Shown: positions 7,546-17,363 of the stretch, piece after piece
Layout: each line of letters begins with the position of its first letter
How positions within the stretch are numbered: position 1 is the first letter of the stretch
Assembly: GCA_002842925.1 (NCBI GenBank)
Contig: PHEL01000023.1
Span: 1-38,124 of the forward strand
Reading direction: 5' to 3'
Source of the DNA: Alphaproteobacteria bacterium HGW-Alphaproteobacteria-14
GTDB lineage: Bacteria > Pseudomonadota > Alphaproteobacteria > Sphingomonadales > Sphingomonadaceae
DNA: 38,124 bases
Translations under genes and position numbers: made by a program
The notes under the pieces: model-generated
Database searches by the model: none
The model's input: the letters and a program-made list of their open reading frames with translations, nothing else
What the model was told of the DNA's origin: nothing

Positions 7546-9120
7546 CTACCCCTCAAACACCAGCCTGGGCTTCCTTGCCGCTGCTGTTTCATCAAGCCGC
7601 CGCCGGGGCGCGTAATAGGGCGCTTGTTTCAGCGCCTCGTCCCCTGCCAGCGCGCGCTCTACCACGGCGCGGAAAGCGGTGATGAACTGGTCGATCGCCG
7701 CCTTGCTTTCCGTCTCGGTCGGTTCGACCAGCATTGCGCCGTGGACGACCAGCGGGAAATACACCGTCATCGGGTGATATCCTTCGTCGATAAGGCCTTT
7801 CGCCACATCCAGCGTCGAAAGCCCGCCGGTGAAGTCCTTGTCGCCAAACAACGCCTCGTGCATGCACGGGCCGCTGGCGGCGAAGGGCGCGTGGAGAATG
7901 TCTTCCATCGACCGCAGGATAAAATTGGCGTTGAGCACCGCATCCTCGGCCACCTGCTTCAGCCCGTCCGCGCCGTGGCTGAGCATATAGGTGAGCGCGC
8001 GGGTGAACATCCCCATCTGGCCGTGAAACGCGGTCATCCGGCCAAAGCTTGGCCCGCGTTCTTCGCGGTGTTCTTCCTCGACGAGGTAGAAGGCGCCATC
8101 GGCCTGCCTGCGAACGAACGGCAGCGGCGCGAATGGCGCGAGCGCGTCGGACAAGACCACCGGGCCAGACCCCGGCCCGCCACCGCCATGCGGGGTGGAA
8201 AAGGTCTTGTGCAGGTTGATATGCATCGCATCAACGCCAAGGTCGCCGGGGCGCACCTTGCCGACGATGGCGTTGAAATTCGCCCCGTCGCAATAGACAT
8301 ATCCGCCCGCCGCGTGGACGGCATCAGCGATTTCGCGGAAATCTTTCTCGAACAATCCGCAGGTGTTGGGGTTGGTAATCATTACCGCCGCCACGTCACA
8401 TTTGTCCGGCCCGCCCACCTCCAGCCGCGCCTTCAATGCCGCCACATCGACCCGGCCTTCAGGGGTCGCGGGAATATCCTCGACCCGGTAATTGGCAAAG
8501 GCGGCAGTGGCGGGGTTGGTGCCGTGGGCGCTTTCGGGCACCAGCACCACTTCACGCGCATCACCGCGTGCTTCGTGCGCGGCACGGATCGCCAGTATCC
8601 CGCACAACTCGCCATGCGCGCCGGCCTTGGGGCTCATCGCGACGGCGGGCATACCGGTGAGCTTGCACAGCCATTCGCCCAGCTGGCTGATCACTTCCAA
8701 TGCGCCCTGCACCGTGGCTTGCGGGGCAAGCGGGTGAACATCGGCAAAGCCGGGCAGCCGCGCGACTTTCTCGTTGAGGCGCGGGTTGTGCTTCATGGTG
8801 CACGAACCCAGTGGGAAAAAGCCCAGATCGATGCCGTAATTCTGGCGCGACAGGCGCGTGTAGTGACGCACGGTTTCCGGCTCGGTCAGGCCGACCAGTC
8901 CGATCGCGGCGTTGCGCTCCAGCCCGGCGAGGCGGTTGGGGGCGCTGGCATCAACCACAGGCAGATCAACTCCGGTCACATCCGCACGACCGATTTCAAA
9001 CAGCAGCGGTTCTTCCAGCATCAGCGCGCGGTTGCCAGTGGTGGTGGCGGGGCCACCCAGAAGGCCGTTTTCCGCAACCTGCATTTCGGGCCTCCAGCCG
9101 GACTGGTTCGGTGCGGTCAT
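7546..9120 (-). CDS. gcvPB: Glycine dehydrogenase (decarboxylating) subunit 2
   Basis: The C-terminal half of the P protein of the glycine cleavage system, which decarboxylates glycine and passes the aminomethyl group to the lipoyl arm of GcvH. The PLP-binding lysine is in HINLHKTFSTPHGGGGPGSGP (K306 counted from an in-frame GTG at 9123), followed by the glycine-rich loop. GSCTMKHNPRLNE and VPESAHGTNPATA are also family marks. ATG at 9120 is preferred over the GTG at 9123 because AAGGAG lies 8 nt before it; the ATG overlaps the gcvPA stop as TGATG. Length (about 524) is normal for the two-subunit form. It is the last gene of the gcv operon. Confidence 0.96.
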   Translation of the reverse strand: MTAPNQSGWRPEMQVAENGLLGGPATTTGNRALMLEEPLLFEIGRADVTGVDLPVVDASAPNRLAGLERNAAIGLVGLTEPETVRHYTRLSRQNYGIDLGFFPLGSCTMKHNPRLNEKVARLPGFADVHPLAPQATVQGALEVISQLGEWLCKLTGMPAVAMSPKAGAHGELCGILAIRAAHEARGDAREVVLVPESAHGTNPATAAFANYRVEDIPATPEGRVDVAALKARLEVGGPDKCDVAAVMITNPNTCGLFEKDFREIADAVHAAGGYVYCDGANFNAIVGKVRPGDLGVDAMHINLHKTFSTPHGGGGPGSGPVVLSDALAPFAPLPFVRRQADGAFYLVEEEHREERGPSFGRMTAFHGQMGMFTRALTYMLSHGADGLKQVAEDAVLNANFILRSMEDILHAPFAASGPCMHEALFGDKDFTGGLSTLDVAKGLIDEGYHPMTVYFPLVVHGAMLVEPTETESKAAIDQFITAFRAVVERALAGDEALKQAPYYAPRRRLDETAAARKPRLVFEG

Positions 9121-10493
9121 CACACGGTCTCCTTGACGCTGGCTTCAAGTTCGCGGGCCAGCTGCTCGATATCGTCTTCGGTGGTGGTTTCAGTCACCGC
9201 CACCAGCAACGCGTGGTCGAGCGCCGTGACCCCGCCGTAAAGCCGCCCCAATGACACCCCGCCCAGCACGCCGCGATCCGCAAGATCGCGGATGATTTCG
9301 CGAGCAGGCTTGCCGTCCAGCAACAGGGTAAATTCGTTGAAGAACGCCGTGTTGAGCACGCGCACCCCCGGCACCCGTGCCAGCCGGTCTGCGGCGAGGC
9401 AGGCGAGGCGGTGGTTTTCCGCCGCCAGTTGCCGCAACCCCGCTTCCCCCAGCAGCGTCATGTGGACAGAAAAGGCCAGCGCACACAGGCCCGAATTGGT
9501 GCAGATGTTGCTGGTGGCCTTTTCGCGGCGGATGTGTTGTTCGCGGGTCGAGAGCGTCAGCACAAACCCGCGCTTGCCTTCGGCATCTTCAGTTTCGCCG
9601 CACAGCCGCCCTGGCATCTGGCGCACATGCCTGGGATCACGCACCGCGAACAGGCCAAGATACGGCCCGCCGAATTGCAGCCCGACGCCAAGCGATTGCC
9701 CCTCGCCCACCACGATATCCGCGCCCATTTCGCCCGGCGATTTGCACGCGCCCAAGGCCACCGGTTCGGTATTGACTACCACCAGCAGCGCGCCCCTGGC
9801 GTGGGCGGCTTCGGCAACGGCAGTGAGATCGCTGATCCGCCCAAGTATATCGGGATATTGCACCACCACGCAGGCGGTCTGGTCATCGATGCGGGCGATC
9901 AGACCGGCAAGATCGGGTTCCGGGGTGATCGCGGGCATGGCATCGGCGATGGTGTCGCCGGTGAACTGCGCCATGGTCTTGACCACACCGGCATAATGCG
10001 GATGCAGTGCGCCCGACAGCACTGCGCGGCTGCGGCGGGTCACGCGGGTCGCCATCGCCACCGCTTCCCAACACGCAGTCGAGCCATCATACATCGAGGC
10101 ATTGGCCACCGCACAACCATACAGGCGCGCAACCTGCGTCTGGAACTCGAACAGCATCTGCAAGGTGCCTTGCGCGATTTCCGGCTGGTACGGGGTATAG
10201 GCAGTCAGGAACTCGCCGCGCTGGATGATGGCATCGACGCTGGCGGGGACATGGTGGCGATAGGCCCCTGCCCCCAGGAAGAACGGCACATCGCCCGCCA
10301 CCAGGTTTTTTGCCGCCAGCGCCTTCATGTGGCGTTCCACCGCCATTTCGCTGGCGTGCAGCGGCAGGTCGTGGATCGGACCATCGAGCCGCGCGACTTC
10401 GGGCACGTCGACGAACAGGTCATCGACCGTGGCCGCCCCGATTTTGGCGAGCATCGCCGCGCGGTCTGTATCGGTGAGAGGAAGGTAGCGCAT
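9120..10493 (-). CDS. gcvPA: Glycine dehydrogenase (decarboxylating) subunit 1
   Basis: A 457-residue N-terminal half of the P protein, working as a heterodimer or tetramer with GcvPB. It starts with the typical [20 protein letters not shown] and contains [41 protein letters not shown] and [14 protein letters not shown], all usual for this subunit. It lies 48 bp downstream of gcvH and overlaps gcvPB. The split P protein is common in alphaproteobacteria and many other bacteria, unlike the single long GcvP of E. coli. Confidence 0.96.
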   Translation of the reverse strand: MRYLPLTDTDRAAMLAKIGAATVDDLFVDVPEVARLDGPIHDLPLHASEMAVERHMKALAAKNLVAGDVPFFLGAGAYRHHVPASVDAIIQRGEFLTAYTPYQPEIAQGTLQMLFEFQTQVARLYGCAVANASMYDGSTACWEAVAMATRVTRRSRAVLSGALHPHYAGVVKTMAQFTGDTIADAMPAITPEPDLAGLIARIDDQTACVVVQYPDILGRISDLTAVAEAAHARGALLVVVNTEPVALGACKSPGEMGADIVVGEGQSLGVGLQFGGPYLGLFAVRDPRHVRQMPGRLCGETEDAEGKRGFVLTLSTREQHIRREKATSNICTNSGLCALAFSVHMTLLGEAGLRQLAAENHRLACLAADRLARVPGVRVLNTAFFNEFTLLLDGKPAREIIRDLADRGVLGGVSLGRLYGGVTALDHALLVAVTETTTEDDIEQLARELEASVKETV

Positions 10494-10541
10494 GGGGGGT
10501 TCCGTGGCTGGGGGGGTGTCAGGCGGCGGGCGGCGTGCCGG

Positions 10542-10913
10542 TCACAGCGCTTCGACGAAGGCCTTGTAGCTGTCTTCGTCCATCAACCTATCGAGCTCGC
10601 CTTCGTCAGCGATGGTCATCTTGAAGAACCAGCCGTCATCTTCGGGCGCGGAATTGACCAGCGCGGGATCGCCTTCCAGCGCGGGGTTCACTTCGGTGAT
10701 TTCGCCGGTGATCGGGGCGTAGACATCGCTCGCCGCCTTGACGCTTTCGACCACGGCGGCATCCTTGCCCTGTTCGATCAGCGCGCCGACTTCGGGCAGT
10801 TCGACGAACACGATGTCGCCCAATTGCCCCTGCGCATAATCGGTGATGCCGACGGTGGCGATACCATCTTCAACGTCGATCCATTCGTGTTCATCGGTGA
10901 AATAACGGGTCAT
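10542..10913 (-). CDS. gcvH: Glycine cleavage system H protein
   Basis: A 123-residue lipoyl carrier. The lipoylated lysine is K59 in [14 protein letters not shown], and the surrounding hybrid barbed-sandwich sequence is complete, from [14 protein letters not shown] to the C-terminal [12 protein letters not shown]. It shuttles the aminomethyl group from GcvP to GcvT and its dihydrolipoyl arm is reoxidised by lipoamide dehydrogenase, which is not in this window. It sits 3 bp after gcvT and is therefore translated from the riboswitch-controlled message. Confidence 0.97.
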   Translation of the reverse strand: MTRYFTDEHEWIDVEDGIATVGITDYAQGQLGDIVFVELPEVGALIEQGKDAAVVESVKAASDVYAPITGEITEVNPALEGDPALVNSAPEDDGWFFKMTIADEGELDRLMDEDSYKAFVEAL

Positions 10914-10916
10914 GGT

Positions 10917-12080
10917 TCAGCTCCCTCTGAAATAGCGGTGGGGGACAAAAGGTGTCGGGGAAACGGTGGCGGAAAGGCGTTTGCCGCGGACTTCGACCTC
11001 AATCGCAGTGCCGGGCGCGGCGTAGCTGCTGACGACATAGGCCATCGCGATGGGCGCGCCGAGCGTGGGCGAGAAGCCGCCGCTGGTGACGGTTCCGATC
11101 TTGTCCGCACCTGAGAACACTTCGGCCCCTTCGCGCGCGGGCAATCGGCCTTCAATCCTGAGGCCGACCCAGCGCCGCGCTGTGCCTTCACCCAACTCGC
11201 GGATGATCCTGTCTGCGCCGGGAAAGCCGCCTTCAATCCTGCGGCGCTTGTTAATGCCGAAGTTCAGGCCCGCTTCGATGGGCGAGGTTTCAGGCGACAT
11301 GTCGTGGCCGTAGAGCGGCAGGCCTGCCTCCAGCCGCAATGAATCGCGCGCGCCAAGGCCGATCGGTTGCACTTCGGGTTCGCCGCAGAGCAGCGTCGCG
11401 ATATCTTCGGCAGCAGCGGCGGGGAGCGAGATTTCGAACCCGTCCTCACCCGTGTAACCGGCGCGCGCGATGGTGACATCGTGTCCCGCGATGGTGAAGC
11501 GGCCAAACCGCATGAAGGTGAGCGCAGACAGCGGATATTCGCCAGTGGCATGGCGCGCCAGCGCGTCGGCGGCCTTCGGTCCCTGCAACGCCAGCAGCGC
11601 GTGGTCATCCAGATGGTTCAGCGTGATGTCATCGGGCAGCGCTTCGCGCAGGGTGCCGATATCGTCCCACTTGGTCGCGCCGTTGACCACCAGATACAGC
11701 GCATCAGGCCAGCGCGACACCATCAGATCATCAAGCACCCCGCCATCGTCATCAAGCAGCAGCGAATAGCGTTGCTGCCCGAGTTTGAGCGTTGAAAGGT
11801 CAATCGGCAGCACCGCTTCAACCGCCGCATCCAGATCGGGGCCGGACAGCAGCAGTTGGCCCATGTGGCTGACATCGAACAGGCCCGCATTCTCGCGCGT
11901 CCAATTATGTTCGGCGACGATACCACCGGACGGCCCGGCATAGTGGATCGGCATATCATAGCCCGCAAACGGCACCATCCGCGCGCCCTTAGCCCGGTGC
12001 CACGCATCCAGTGGCAGCGGATCGAGCGGCAGGTCTTCAAGGTGGTCGTCAAAATCTTCTTGGGTGTCGTGGTCGGTCAC
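10917..12080 (-). CDS. gcvT: Glycine cleavage system T protein (aminomethyltransferase)
   Basis: About 387 residues. It transfers the one-carbon unit from aminomethyl-GcvH to tetrahydrofolate, releasing ammonia. Motifs seen are PLDAWHRAKGARMVPFAGYDMPIHYAG at the N-terminus, NAGLFDVSHMGQLLLSGPD, LDDDGGVLDDLMVSRW, GYTGEDGFEISLP and the C-terminal KIGTVTSGGFSPTLGAPIAMAYV. The frame is open to 12191, but the upstream part crosses the riboswitch, so the start is placed at GTG 12080 with GGAAG 8 nt before it. A short extra acidic leader (QEDFDDHLEDLPLDPLP) precedes the conserved domain. First gene of the operon. Confidence 0.95.
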   Translation of the reverse strand: MTDHDTQEDFDDHLEDLPLDPLPLDAWHRAKGARMVPFAGYDMPIHYAGPSGGIVAEHNWTRENAGLFDVSHMGQLLLSGPDLDAAVEAVLPIDLSTLKLGQQRYSLLLDDDGGVLDDLMVSRWPDALYLVVNGATKWDDIGTLREALPDDITLNHLDDHALLALQGPKAADALARHATGEYPLSALTFMRFGRFTIAGHDVTIARAGYTGEDGFEISLPAAAAEDIATLLCGEPEVQPIGLGARDSLRLEAGLPLYGHDMSPETSPIEAGLNFGINKRRRIEGGFPGADRIIRELGEGTARRWVGLRIEGRLPAREGAEVFSGADKIGTVTSGGFSPTLGAPIAMAYVVSSYAAPGTAIEVEVRGKRLSATVSPTPFVPHRYFRGS

Positions 12081-12109
12081 TTGAGGTCTTCCCGGCAGAA
12101 TACGGCAGT

Positions 12110-12125
12110 CCGACGGGCCTGTCGG
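12110..12125 (-). promoter_or_regulatory. Small hairpin between glycine riboswitch and gcvT
   Basis: The inverted repeat CCGAC-N6-GTCGG lies between the second glycine aptamer and the gcvT start, about 30 nt ahead of the start codon. It may belong to the expression platform of the riboswitch, but no T-tract follows it, so control at translation or by competing pairing is more likely than simple termination. No pairing partner could be established by eye. Confidence 0.35.
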
Positions 12126-12133
12126 CACCGCCA

Positions 12134-12345
12134 CGATCCTGCCCCCTCTGTCGGGTGACCTGAGAGACTGACCCTGCGCAAACGCGCGCAAGGCTTACCC
12201 CTTCGGTGGCCACGGATATTCATCCGAGGCGCTTTCCAGAGTGTCACGCAGCCGAGCGGTCCATTGGCCTGAGAGTTTCCGGGGCGGTTGCTCCTTCGGC
12301 GCCGCGCCCCGTTTGACCGGAGCAACGGGCTCTCCCGCTCGCCTG
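12134..12345 (-). promoter_or_regulatory. Tandem glycine riboswitch
   Basis: Read on the minus strand, the leader of gcvT holds two consecutive glycine aptamers. The first begins with GCGGGAGAGCCCG (near 12339), continues with GCCGAAGGAGCAACC, GGAAACTCTCAGGCCAATGG and CACTCTGGAAAGC. The second has CCACCGAAGGGGTAAGCC, GTCAGTCTCTCAGGTCACCCGACAGAGGGG and ends near 12134. The CCGAAGG and CTCTCAGG signatures present in each copy are the conserved glycine-binding core. Such RNAs turn on gcv expression when glycine is plentiful. The segment has no coding role, although a frame is open through it. Boundaries are estimated by eye. Confidence 0.93.
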
Positions 12346-12486
12346 CCCGCATAAGAATCGCTTCCCATGCGGATGACTCCCTGCGCTTGCGCGATTTGCT
12401 GCATTGCGTCAATCGGGGACGGCACAGTTAGCCCCGCGACAATCGCATTTGCCTGCGGGTAAGCTGCCGACTAAAGACGCAAGCGC

Positions 12487-13686
12487 ATGAACCTCACCGA
12501 AATCTACCTGATCGCGCTCGCCATCATCTTCGCCGTGCCGTGGCTGATATGGCGGATATTGCGCATCGATTACTGGGCCCCGCTGGTGGTGGTGCAGATC
12601 GTCGGCGGGATATTGCTGGGGCCCGGCGTGCTGGGCGCGGCCTTTCCCGAATACTACACCTTCGTGTTCCGGCCCGATGTGATCACCGCGCTCAACGGGA
12701 TCGCGTGGTGGGCGGTGATGCTGTTCGTGTGGATCGCGGGGATCGAACTTGACCTGTCGCAGGCGTGGAAACACCGGCGCGAAACCGGGCTGACTGCGGG
12801 GCTGGCGCTGGGTGTGCCGTTGATCGCGGGCACCATCGCGGCTGCCATCATCCTGCAATTTCCTGGCTGGCGCGGGGTGAATGGGCATTATTGGCAAGTG
12901 CTTTTGGGGGTGGGCATGGCCTGCGCCGTCACCGCGCTGCCGATTCTGGTGCTGTTCATGGAAAAGCTGGCAATTCTGCGCCAGCCGCTCGGCCAGCGCA
13001 TTCTGCGCTACGCCAGCCTGGATGATATCGCGATCTGGGGCGTGCTGGCGCTGATCCTGCTCGATTGGGAGCGGATCGGGCGCCAAGCGCTGTTCCTCGC
13101 CGGGTTTGCGGTCGCGGCGTTGGCGGTGCGATGGTTGATGAAGCGGCTACCGGAAAGCGACCGTTGGCCGGTGGGGCTGATCTGGCTGGCGCTATGCGGG
13201 CTGGCAGGCGATTGGTCGGGGCTGCACTTCATGGTCGGCGCGTTTCTGGCGGGCGTGGTGCTCGACGCGAAATGGTTCGGACATGAGGCGATGGACCGCT
13301 TCCGCAACGTGGTGCTTTTGACGGTGATGCCGGTGTTCTTTCTGTCGACTGGCCTGCGCACCGAATGGCAGGGCGGCGGGCTGGCGGTATTCGGCGCGGC
13401 GGCGCTGCTGCTGTTGGCGGCAGTGGGGGGCAAACTGGCGGGCGTGCACATTGCCGGACGGCTGCTCGGCTGGCGCCGTGCCGAGGCGAGCCTGATCGGC
13501 TGGCTGCTACAGACCAAGGCGCTGATCATGATCATTTTCGCCAACATCCTGCTCGACAAGGCGATCATTACGCCCACCACCTTCACCGCGCTGCTGCTGA
13601 TGGCGGTGGCGAGCACGATGCTGACCACGCCTTTGGCGACGCCGTTGCTCAAACGTCTGGGCAAGAGGGTGCGGGCCGCAGCATAA
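12487..13686 (+). CDS. CPA2-type cation:proton antiporter (Na+/H+ exchanger domain)
   Basis: A 399-residue membrane protein with about 12-13 hydrophobic segments. VQIVGGILLGPGVLG near the N-terminus, VMLFVWIAGIELDL, MACAVTALPILVLFMEKL and YASLDDIAIWGVLALILL (the aspartate pair region) are typical of the Na_H_Exchanger domain of KefB/NapA-like transporters. The C-terminal TrkA-N and TrkA-C domains of Kef proteins are missing, so this is a bare antiporter of about 400 residues. It probably exchanges Na+ or K+ for protons at the inner membrane. It is a single gene, divergent from the glycine riboswitch and convergent with metH. Confidence 0.85.
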   Translation: MNLTEIYLIALAIIFAVPWLIWRILRIDYWAPLVVVQIVGGILLGPGVLGAAFPEYYTFVFRPDVITALNGIAWWAVMLFVWIAGIELDLSQAWKHRRETGLTAGLALGVPLIAGTIAAAIILQFPGWRGVNGHYWQVLLGVGMACAVTALPILVLFMEKLAILRQPLGQRILRYASLDDIAIWGVLALILLDWERIGRQALFLAGFAVAALAVRWLMKRLPESDRWPVGLIWLALCGLAGDWSGLHFMVGAFLAGVVLDAKWFGHEAMDRFRNVVLLTVMPVFFLSTGLRTEWQGGGLAVFGAAALLLLAAVGGKLAGVHIAGRLLGWRRAEASLIGWLLQTKALIMIIFANILLDKAIITPTTFTALLLMAVASTMLTTPLATPLLKRLGKRVRAAA

Positions 13687-13692
13687 GTCCGA

Positions 13693-16323
13693 TCAGTCGA
13701 GATTCGGCCGCAGCCAGCGTTCCGCCGTCGCCAGATCAATCCCGCGCCGTGCGGCGTAATCCTCCACCTGATCGCGACCCACGCGGGCGACACCGAAATA
13801 CTGCGATTCGGGGTGGCCGAAATAAAAGCCGCTGACCGCCGCGGTCGGCCACATCGCAAAGCTTTCGGTCAGCGTCAGACCGGTATTGGCGGGCGCATCA
13901 AGCAGGTCGAACAGGATCGGCTTGAGGCTGTGATCGGGGCAAGCAGGGTAACCCGGCGCGGGGCGGATACCGCGATATTGTTCCTTGATCAGCGCTTCAC
14001 AGGTCAGCTGTTCCCCCGGCGCATAGCCCCACAAAGTGGTTCGCACGTGCTGGTGCAGCGCCTCGGCAAAAGCCTCAGCGAACCGGTCCGCCAGTGATTT
14101 CAGCAGGATGTCGGAATAATCATCCTTGTCGGCCTGAAACCGCGCGCTGTGCGGTTCGATACCGTGGATGCCAACCGCAAAGCCGCCGATCCAGTCGCCA
14201 TTGGGGTCGATGAAATCGGCAAGGCACATATTGGCCCGGTCACGGCTTTTCTTCACCTGTTGTCGCAGGAACGGCAGGCGCACGTGCTGTTCCTGTTCGG
14301 CGAGGTGGATCGTCACATCATCCCCATCGCGCGCGCAGGGCCACAGCCCCGCAACGCCGCGTGCGGTCAGCCACTTTTCCGCGATGATACGGTCAAGCAT
14401 CGCATTGGCATCGGCGAATAATTGCGTCGCGGTTTCGCCCACCACATCGTCGGTCAGGATCGCAGGGTAATTGCCGTGCAGTTCCCAGGCGCGGAAAAAC
14501 GGCGTCCAGTCGATAAAGGTGCGAAGGTGCGCCAATGACCAATCGGGGAACGCGTGCACCCCCGGCTGCTCGGGCGGAGCGGGTTTATCCGACAGGAACG
14601 CATCGTAGAAATTGGCGCGCGCTTCATCCAGGCTCAGCAACACACTCGGCGATTTTCCCGCGCGGGCATCGCGTACGTGGATGTATTCATCTGCAACCTG
14701 CGCGACATAATCATCGCGCTGGGTGTCAGACAGCAGCTTGGACGCCACCCCGACCGCGCGGCTCGCGTCGAGCACGTGGATCACCGGGCCGTCGTAAGCC
14801 GGGTCGATCCGCAATGCAGTGTGCACCTTGCTGGTGGTCGCCCCGCCGATCAGCAGCGGCATGGTCATGCCCGCACGCTGCATTTCGTCAGCCACAGTCA
14901 CCATCTCGTCGAGCGAAGGCGTAATCAGGCCCGATAGCCCGATCATATCGGCCTTGTTGTCATGGGCGGATGCAAGGATTGTCGGCCACGGCACCATCAC
15001 TCCAAGGTCGATCACGTCATAGCCATTGCACTGGAGAACAACGCCGACGATATTCTTGCCGATGTCATGAACATCGCCCTTGACCGTGGCCATGATGATC
15101 TTGCCCTTGGCCTTGCGTTCTTCCTCGGGCAGCAGGTCTTTTTCAGCCTCGATGAAGGGGATCAGGTGCGCGACCGCCTTCTTCATCACGCGCGCGGATT
15201 TGACCACTTGGGGCAGGAACATCTTGCCAGAACCGAACAGGTCTCCGACCACGTTCATCCCGTCCATCAACGGGCCTTCGATCACTTCGATCGGGCGCCC
15301 GCCATTGGCCGCGCGCGCGGCGCGCGCTTCTTCGGTATCTTCGACCACATGGGCGTCGATCCCCTTGACCAGCGCGTGTTCGAGCCTGCGTTCAACCGGC
15401 CAGCCGCGCCATTCCTCGGCGGCTTTCTCGTCAGCAACGCTCTTGCCCTTGTAGCTTTCGGCAAGATCGATCAGGCGCTCGGTCGCATCCGAACGGCGGG
15501 CGAGGATCACGTCCTCGCAGGCCTCGCGCAGGGCCGGGTCGATCTGGTCGTAAACGTCAAGCTGGCCCGCATTGACAATCGCCATGTCGAGGCCCGCTGG
15601 GATCGCGTGATACAGGAACACCGAATGCATCGCGCGGCGCACGGTTTCATTGCCGCGAAAGCTGAAGGAGAGGTTGGAAAGCCCGCCGCTCGTCTTGGCG
15701 TGGGGGCACAATGCCTTGATTTCCTTCACCGCCTCAAGGAAATCTAGGCCGTAGCGGTCATGTTCTTCTATGCCCGTCGCCACGGCGAAAATATTGGGGT
15801 CGAAGATGATGTCTTCGGGCGGGAAGCCTTCGCCCACCAGCAGATCATAGGCGCGTTTGCAGATGTCGATCTTGCGCTGCCGGGTGTCCGCCTGCCCCAC
15901 CTCGTCGAACGCCATCACGACCGCCGCCGCGCCGTAATCCATGCAGATGCGCGCGTGATCAAGGAAGGCCGCCTCGCCCTCCTTCATGCTGATCGAATTG
16001 ACTATCGGCTTGCCCGAAACGCATTTCAGCCCGGCCTCGATCACGTGGAACTTGGACGAATCGATCATTACCGGCACGCGCGCGATATCGGGTTCGGCGG
16101 CGATCAGTTTGAGGAAGGTGGTCATCGCATGGACCGCATCAAGCAGCCCTTCGTCCATGTTGACATCGATCACCTGCGCGCCGTTTTCGACCTGCTGGCG
16201 CGCGACTTCGACAGCAGCGGCGTAATCGTCTGCCATGATCAGCTTCTTGAACGCGGCCGAACCGGTGACATTGGTGCGTTCGCCAATGTTGATGAAGCGG
16301 GCGGAGGAGAAAGGCTGGGTCAT
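13693..16323 (-). CDS. metH: Cobalamin-dependent methionine synthase, folate/B12/activation part
   Basis: An 876-residue protein equal to domains 2-4 of MetH. It begins with the pterin-binding domain ([20 protein letters not shown]), followed by the cap and the B12 domain with [14 protein letters not shown], whose H419 is the lower cobalt ligand. The C-terminal activation domain has [22 protein letters not shown] for SAM binding during reductive reactivation. It methylates cob(I)alamin from 5-methyltetrahydrofolate and passes the methyl group to homocysteine bound on the partner protein. Its ATG overlaps the stop codon of the N-terminal partner by 4 bp (16320-16323), so the two are translationally coupled. 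The split form is familiar in this group and is not a frameshift. Confidence 0.96.
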   Translation of the reverse strand: MTQPFSSARFINIGERTNVTGSAAFKKLIMADDYAAAVEVARQQVENGAQVIDVNMDEGLLDAVHAMTTFLKLIAAEPDIARVPVMIDSSKFHVIEAGLKCVSGKPIVNSISMKEGEAAFLDHARICMDYGAAAVVMAFDEVGQADTRQRKIDICKRAYDLLVGEGFPPEDIIFDPNIFAVATGIEEHDRYGLDFLEAVKEIKALCPHAKTSGGLSNLSFSFRGNETVRRAMHSVFLYHAIPAGLDMAIVNAGQLDVYDQIDPALREACEDVILARRSDATERLIDLAESYKGKSVADEKAAEEWRGWPVERRLEHALVKGIDAHVVEDTEEARAARAANGGRPIEVIEGPLMDGMNVVGDLFGSGKMFLPQVVKSARVMKKAVAHLIPFIEAEKDLLPEEERKAKGKIIMATVKGDVHDIGKNIVGVVLQCNGYDVIDLGVMVPWPTILASAHDNKADMIGLSGLITPSLDEMVTVADEMQRAGMTMPLLIGGATTSKVHTALRIDPAYDGPVIHVLDASRAVGVASKLLSDTQRDDYVAQVADEYIHVRDARAGKSPSVLLSLDEARANFYDAFLSDKPAPPEQPGVHAFPDWSLAHLRTFIDWTPFFRAWELHGNYPAILTDDVVGETATQLFADANAMLDRIIAEKWLTARGVAGLWPCARDGDDVTIHLAEQEQHVRLPFLRQQVKKSRDRANMCLADFIDPNGDWIGGFAVGIHGIEPHSARFQADKDDYSDILLKSLADRFAEAFAEALHQHVRTTLWGYAPGEQLTCEALIKEQYRGIRPAPGYPACPDHSLKPILFDLLDAPANTGLTLTESFAMWPTAAVSGFYFGHPESQYFGVARVGRDQVEDYAARRGIDLATAERWLRPNLD

Positions 16324-17363
16324 GTTGTCACAAACGCTTCAAGTCCCGCCAGCCGCATGGCAGGATCTGGATGCGGCACTTTGCGCGGCTGCGCCTTCGC
16401 CACCGCCTTTGCGATCGCGGCGATATGGTCAGGCGTCGATCCGCAGCACCCGCCAAGGATGTTGACCTGTTCGTGATCGGCCCAATCCGCCACCAGCCCA
16501 GCGGTCGTCTCCGGCGCTTCGTCATATTCGCCCAGCTCGTTCGGCAGGCCCGCGTTGGGATAGATCAGCAACAGCGTATCAGCGATCTGCGACAGCACTT
16601 TGACGTGCGGACGCAATTGCTCCGCTCCAAAGCTGCAATTCAGACCGATGGTCAGCGGCCTGGCGTGGCGCACCGCATACCAGAACGCTTCGACCGTGTG
16701 GCCCGACAGGTTTCGACCCGAAAGATCGGTCAGCGTCATCGAGATCATCAGCGGAATGTCGCACCCGGTGTCGCGTTCCAATTGCTTGACCGCCATGATT
16801 CCGGCCTTGGCGTTAAGCGTATCGAACACCGTCTCGATCAGGATGAAGTCCACCCCGCCAGCAATCAGCGCGGCGGCCTGCCCCTTATAAACCGCGACCA
16901 ATTCATCGAAGGTGATTTCGCGGAAACCAGGGTCTTCGACATCGGGGCTTAACGACAGCGTCTTGTTGGTCGGCCCGATCGCGCCAGCGACAAAGCGGGG
17001 CTTGCCGTCCTTCGCCGCATATTCATCCGCCAGCTCGCGCGCGATCTGGCCGCTGGCGATGTTGATATCTGCGACGAGATGTTCGGCCTTGTAATCGGCC
17101 TGGCTGATCGCGTTGGCCGAAAAGGTGTTGGTCGAGACAATGTCCGCCCCCGCATCCAGATAGGCCCGCGTGATATCCGCGATCACATCGGGGCGGGTCA
17201 GCGCGAGTATATCATTATTGCCCTTCTGATCGGCGGGCAGGCCCAGATCACCGGCATAATCCGCCTCGCTCAACTTGCGATTCTGGATCTGCGTGCCAAA
17301 TGCGCCGTCAAAGATCAGCACACGGTTGCTGGCGGCGTCGAGCAGGCGTTCACGCGCGCTCAT
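16320..17363 (-). CDS. metH: Methionine synthase homocysteine-binding part
   Basis: A 347-residue homocysteine S-methyltransferase domain, the first module of MetH encoded separately. It holds [22 protein letters not shown] at the N-terminus and the three zinc-binding cysteines: C243 in [12 protein letters not shown] and C306/C307 in [18 protein letters not shown]. The frame is open further upstream to 17480, but ATG 17363 is chosen because it overlaps the metF stop codon in an ATGA junction and matches the usual family start. It works with the following gene product, which carries the folate, cobalamin and activation domains. Confidence 0.95.
   Translation of the reverse strand: MSARERLLDAASNRVLIFDGAFGTQIQNRKLSEADYAGDLGLPADQKGNNDILALTRPDVIADITRAYLDAGADIVSTNTFSANAISQADYKAEHLVADINIASGQIARELADEYAAKDGKPRFVAGAIGPTNKTLSLSPDVEDPGFREITFDELVAVYKGQAAALIAGGVDFILIETVFDTLNAKAGIMAVKQLERDTGCDIPLMISMTLTDLSGRNLSGHTVEAFWYAVRHARPLTIGLNCSFGAEQLRPHVKVLSQIADTLLLIYPNAGLPNELGEYDEAPETTAGLVADWADHEQVNILGGCCGSTPDHIAAIAKAVAKAQPRKVPHPDPAMRLAGLEAFVTT

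Noticed and set aside
9411-11114. A 567-codon open frame on the plus strand, antisense to gcvPA, gcvH and gcvT
   Set aside because: It is a composition artefact of high-GC coding sequence: rich in Arg, His, Gly and Gln and without domains, while the opposite strand holds clear gcv genes. The same applies to the long antisense frames at 7624-9240 and 22365-23396.
12192-12412. Coding extension of gcvT or a small gene upstream of it
   Set aside because: The sequence folds as a tandem glycine riboswitch, and the peptide read from it has no family features.
13693-17363. Frameshift or pseudogene in metH
   Set aside because: The break falls exactly between the homocysteine and folate domains, with a proper start codon and a 4-bp overlap. 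All zinc, cobalt and activation motifs are intact, so it is a natural two-gene form.
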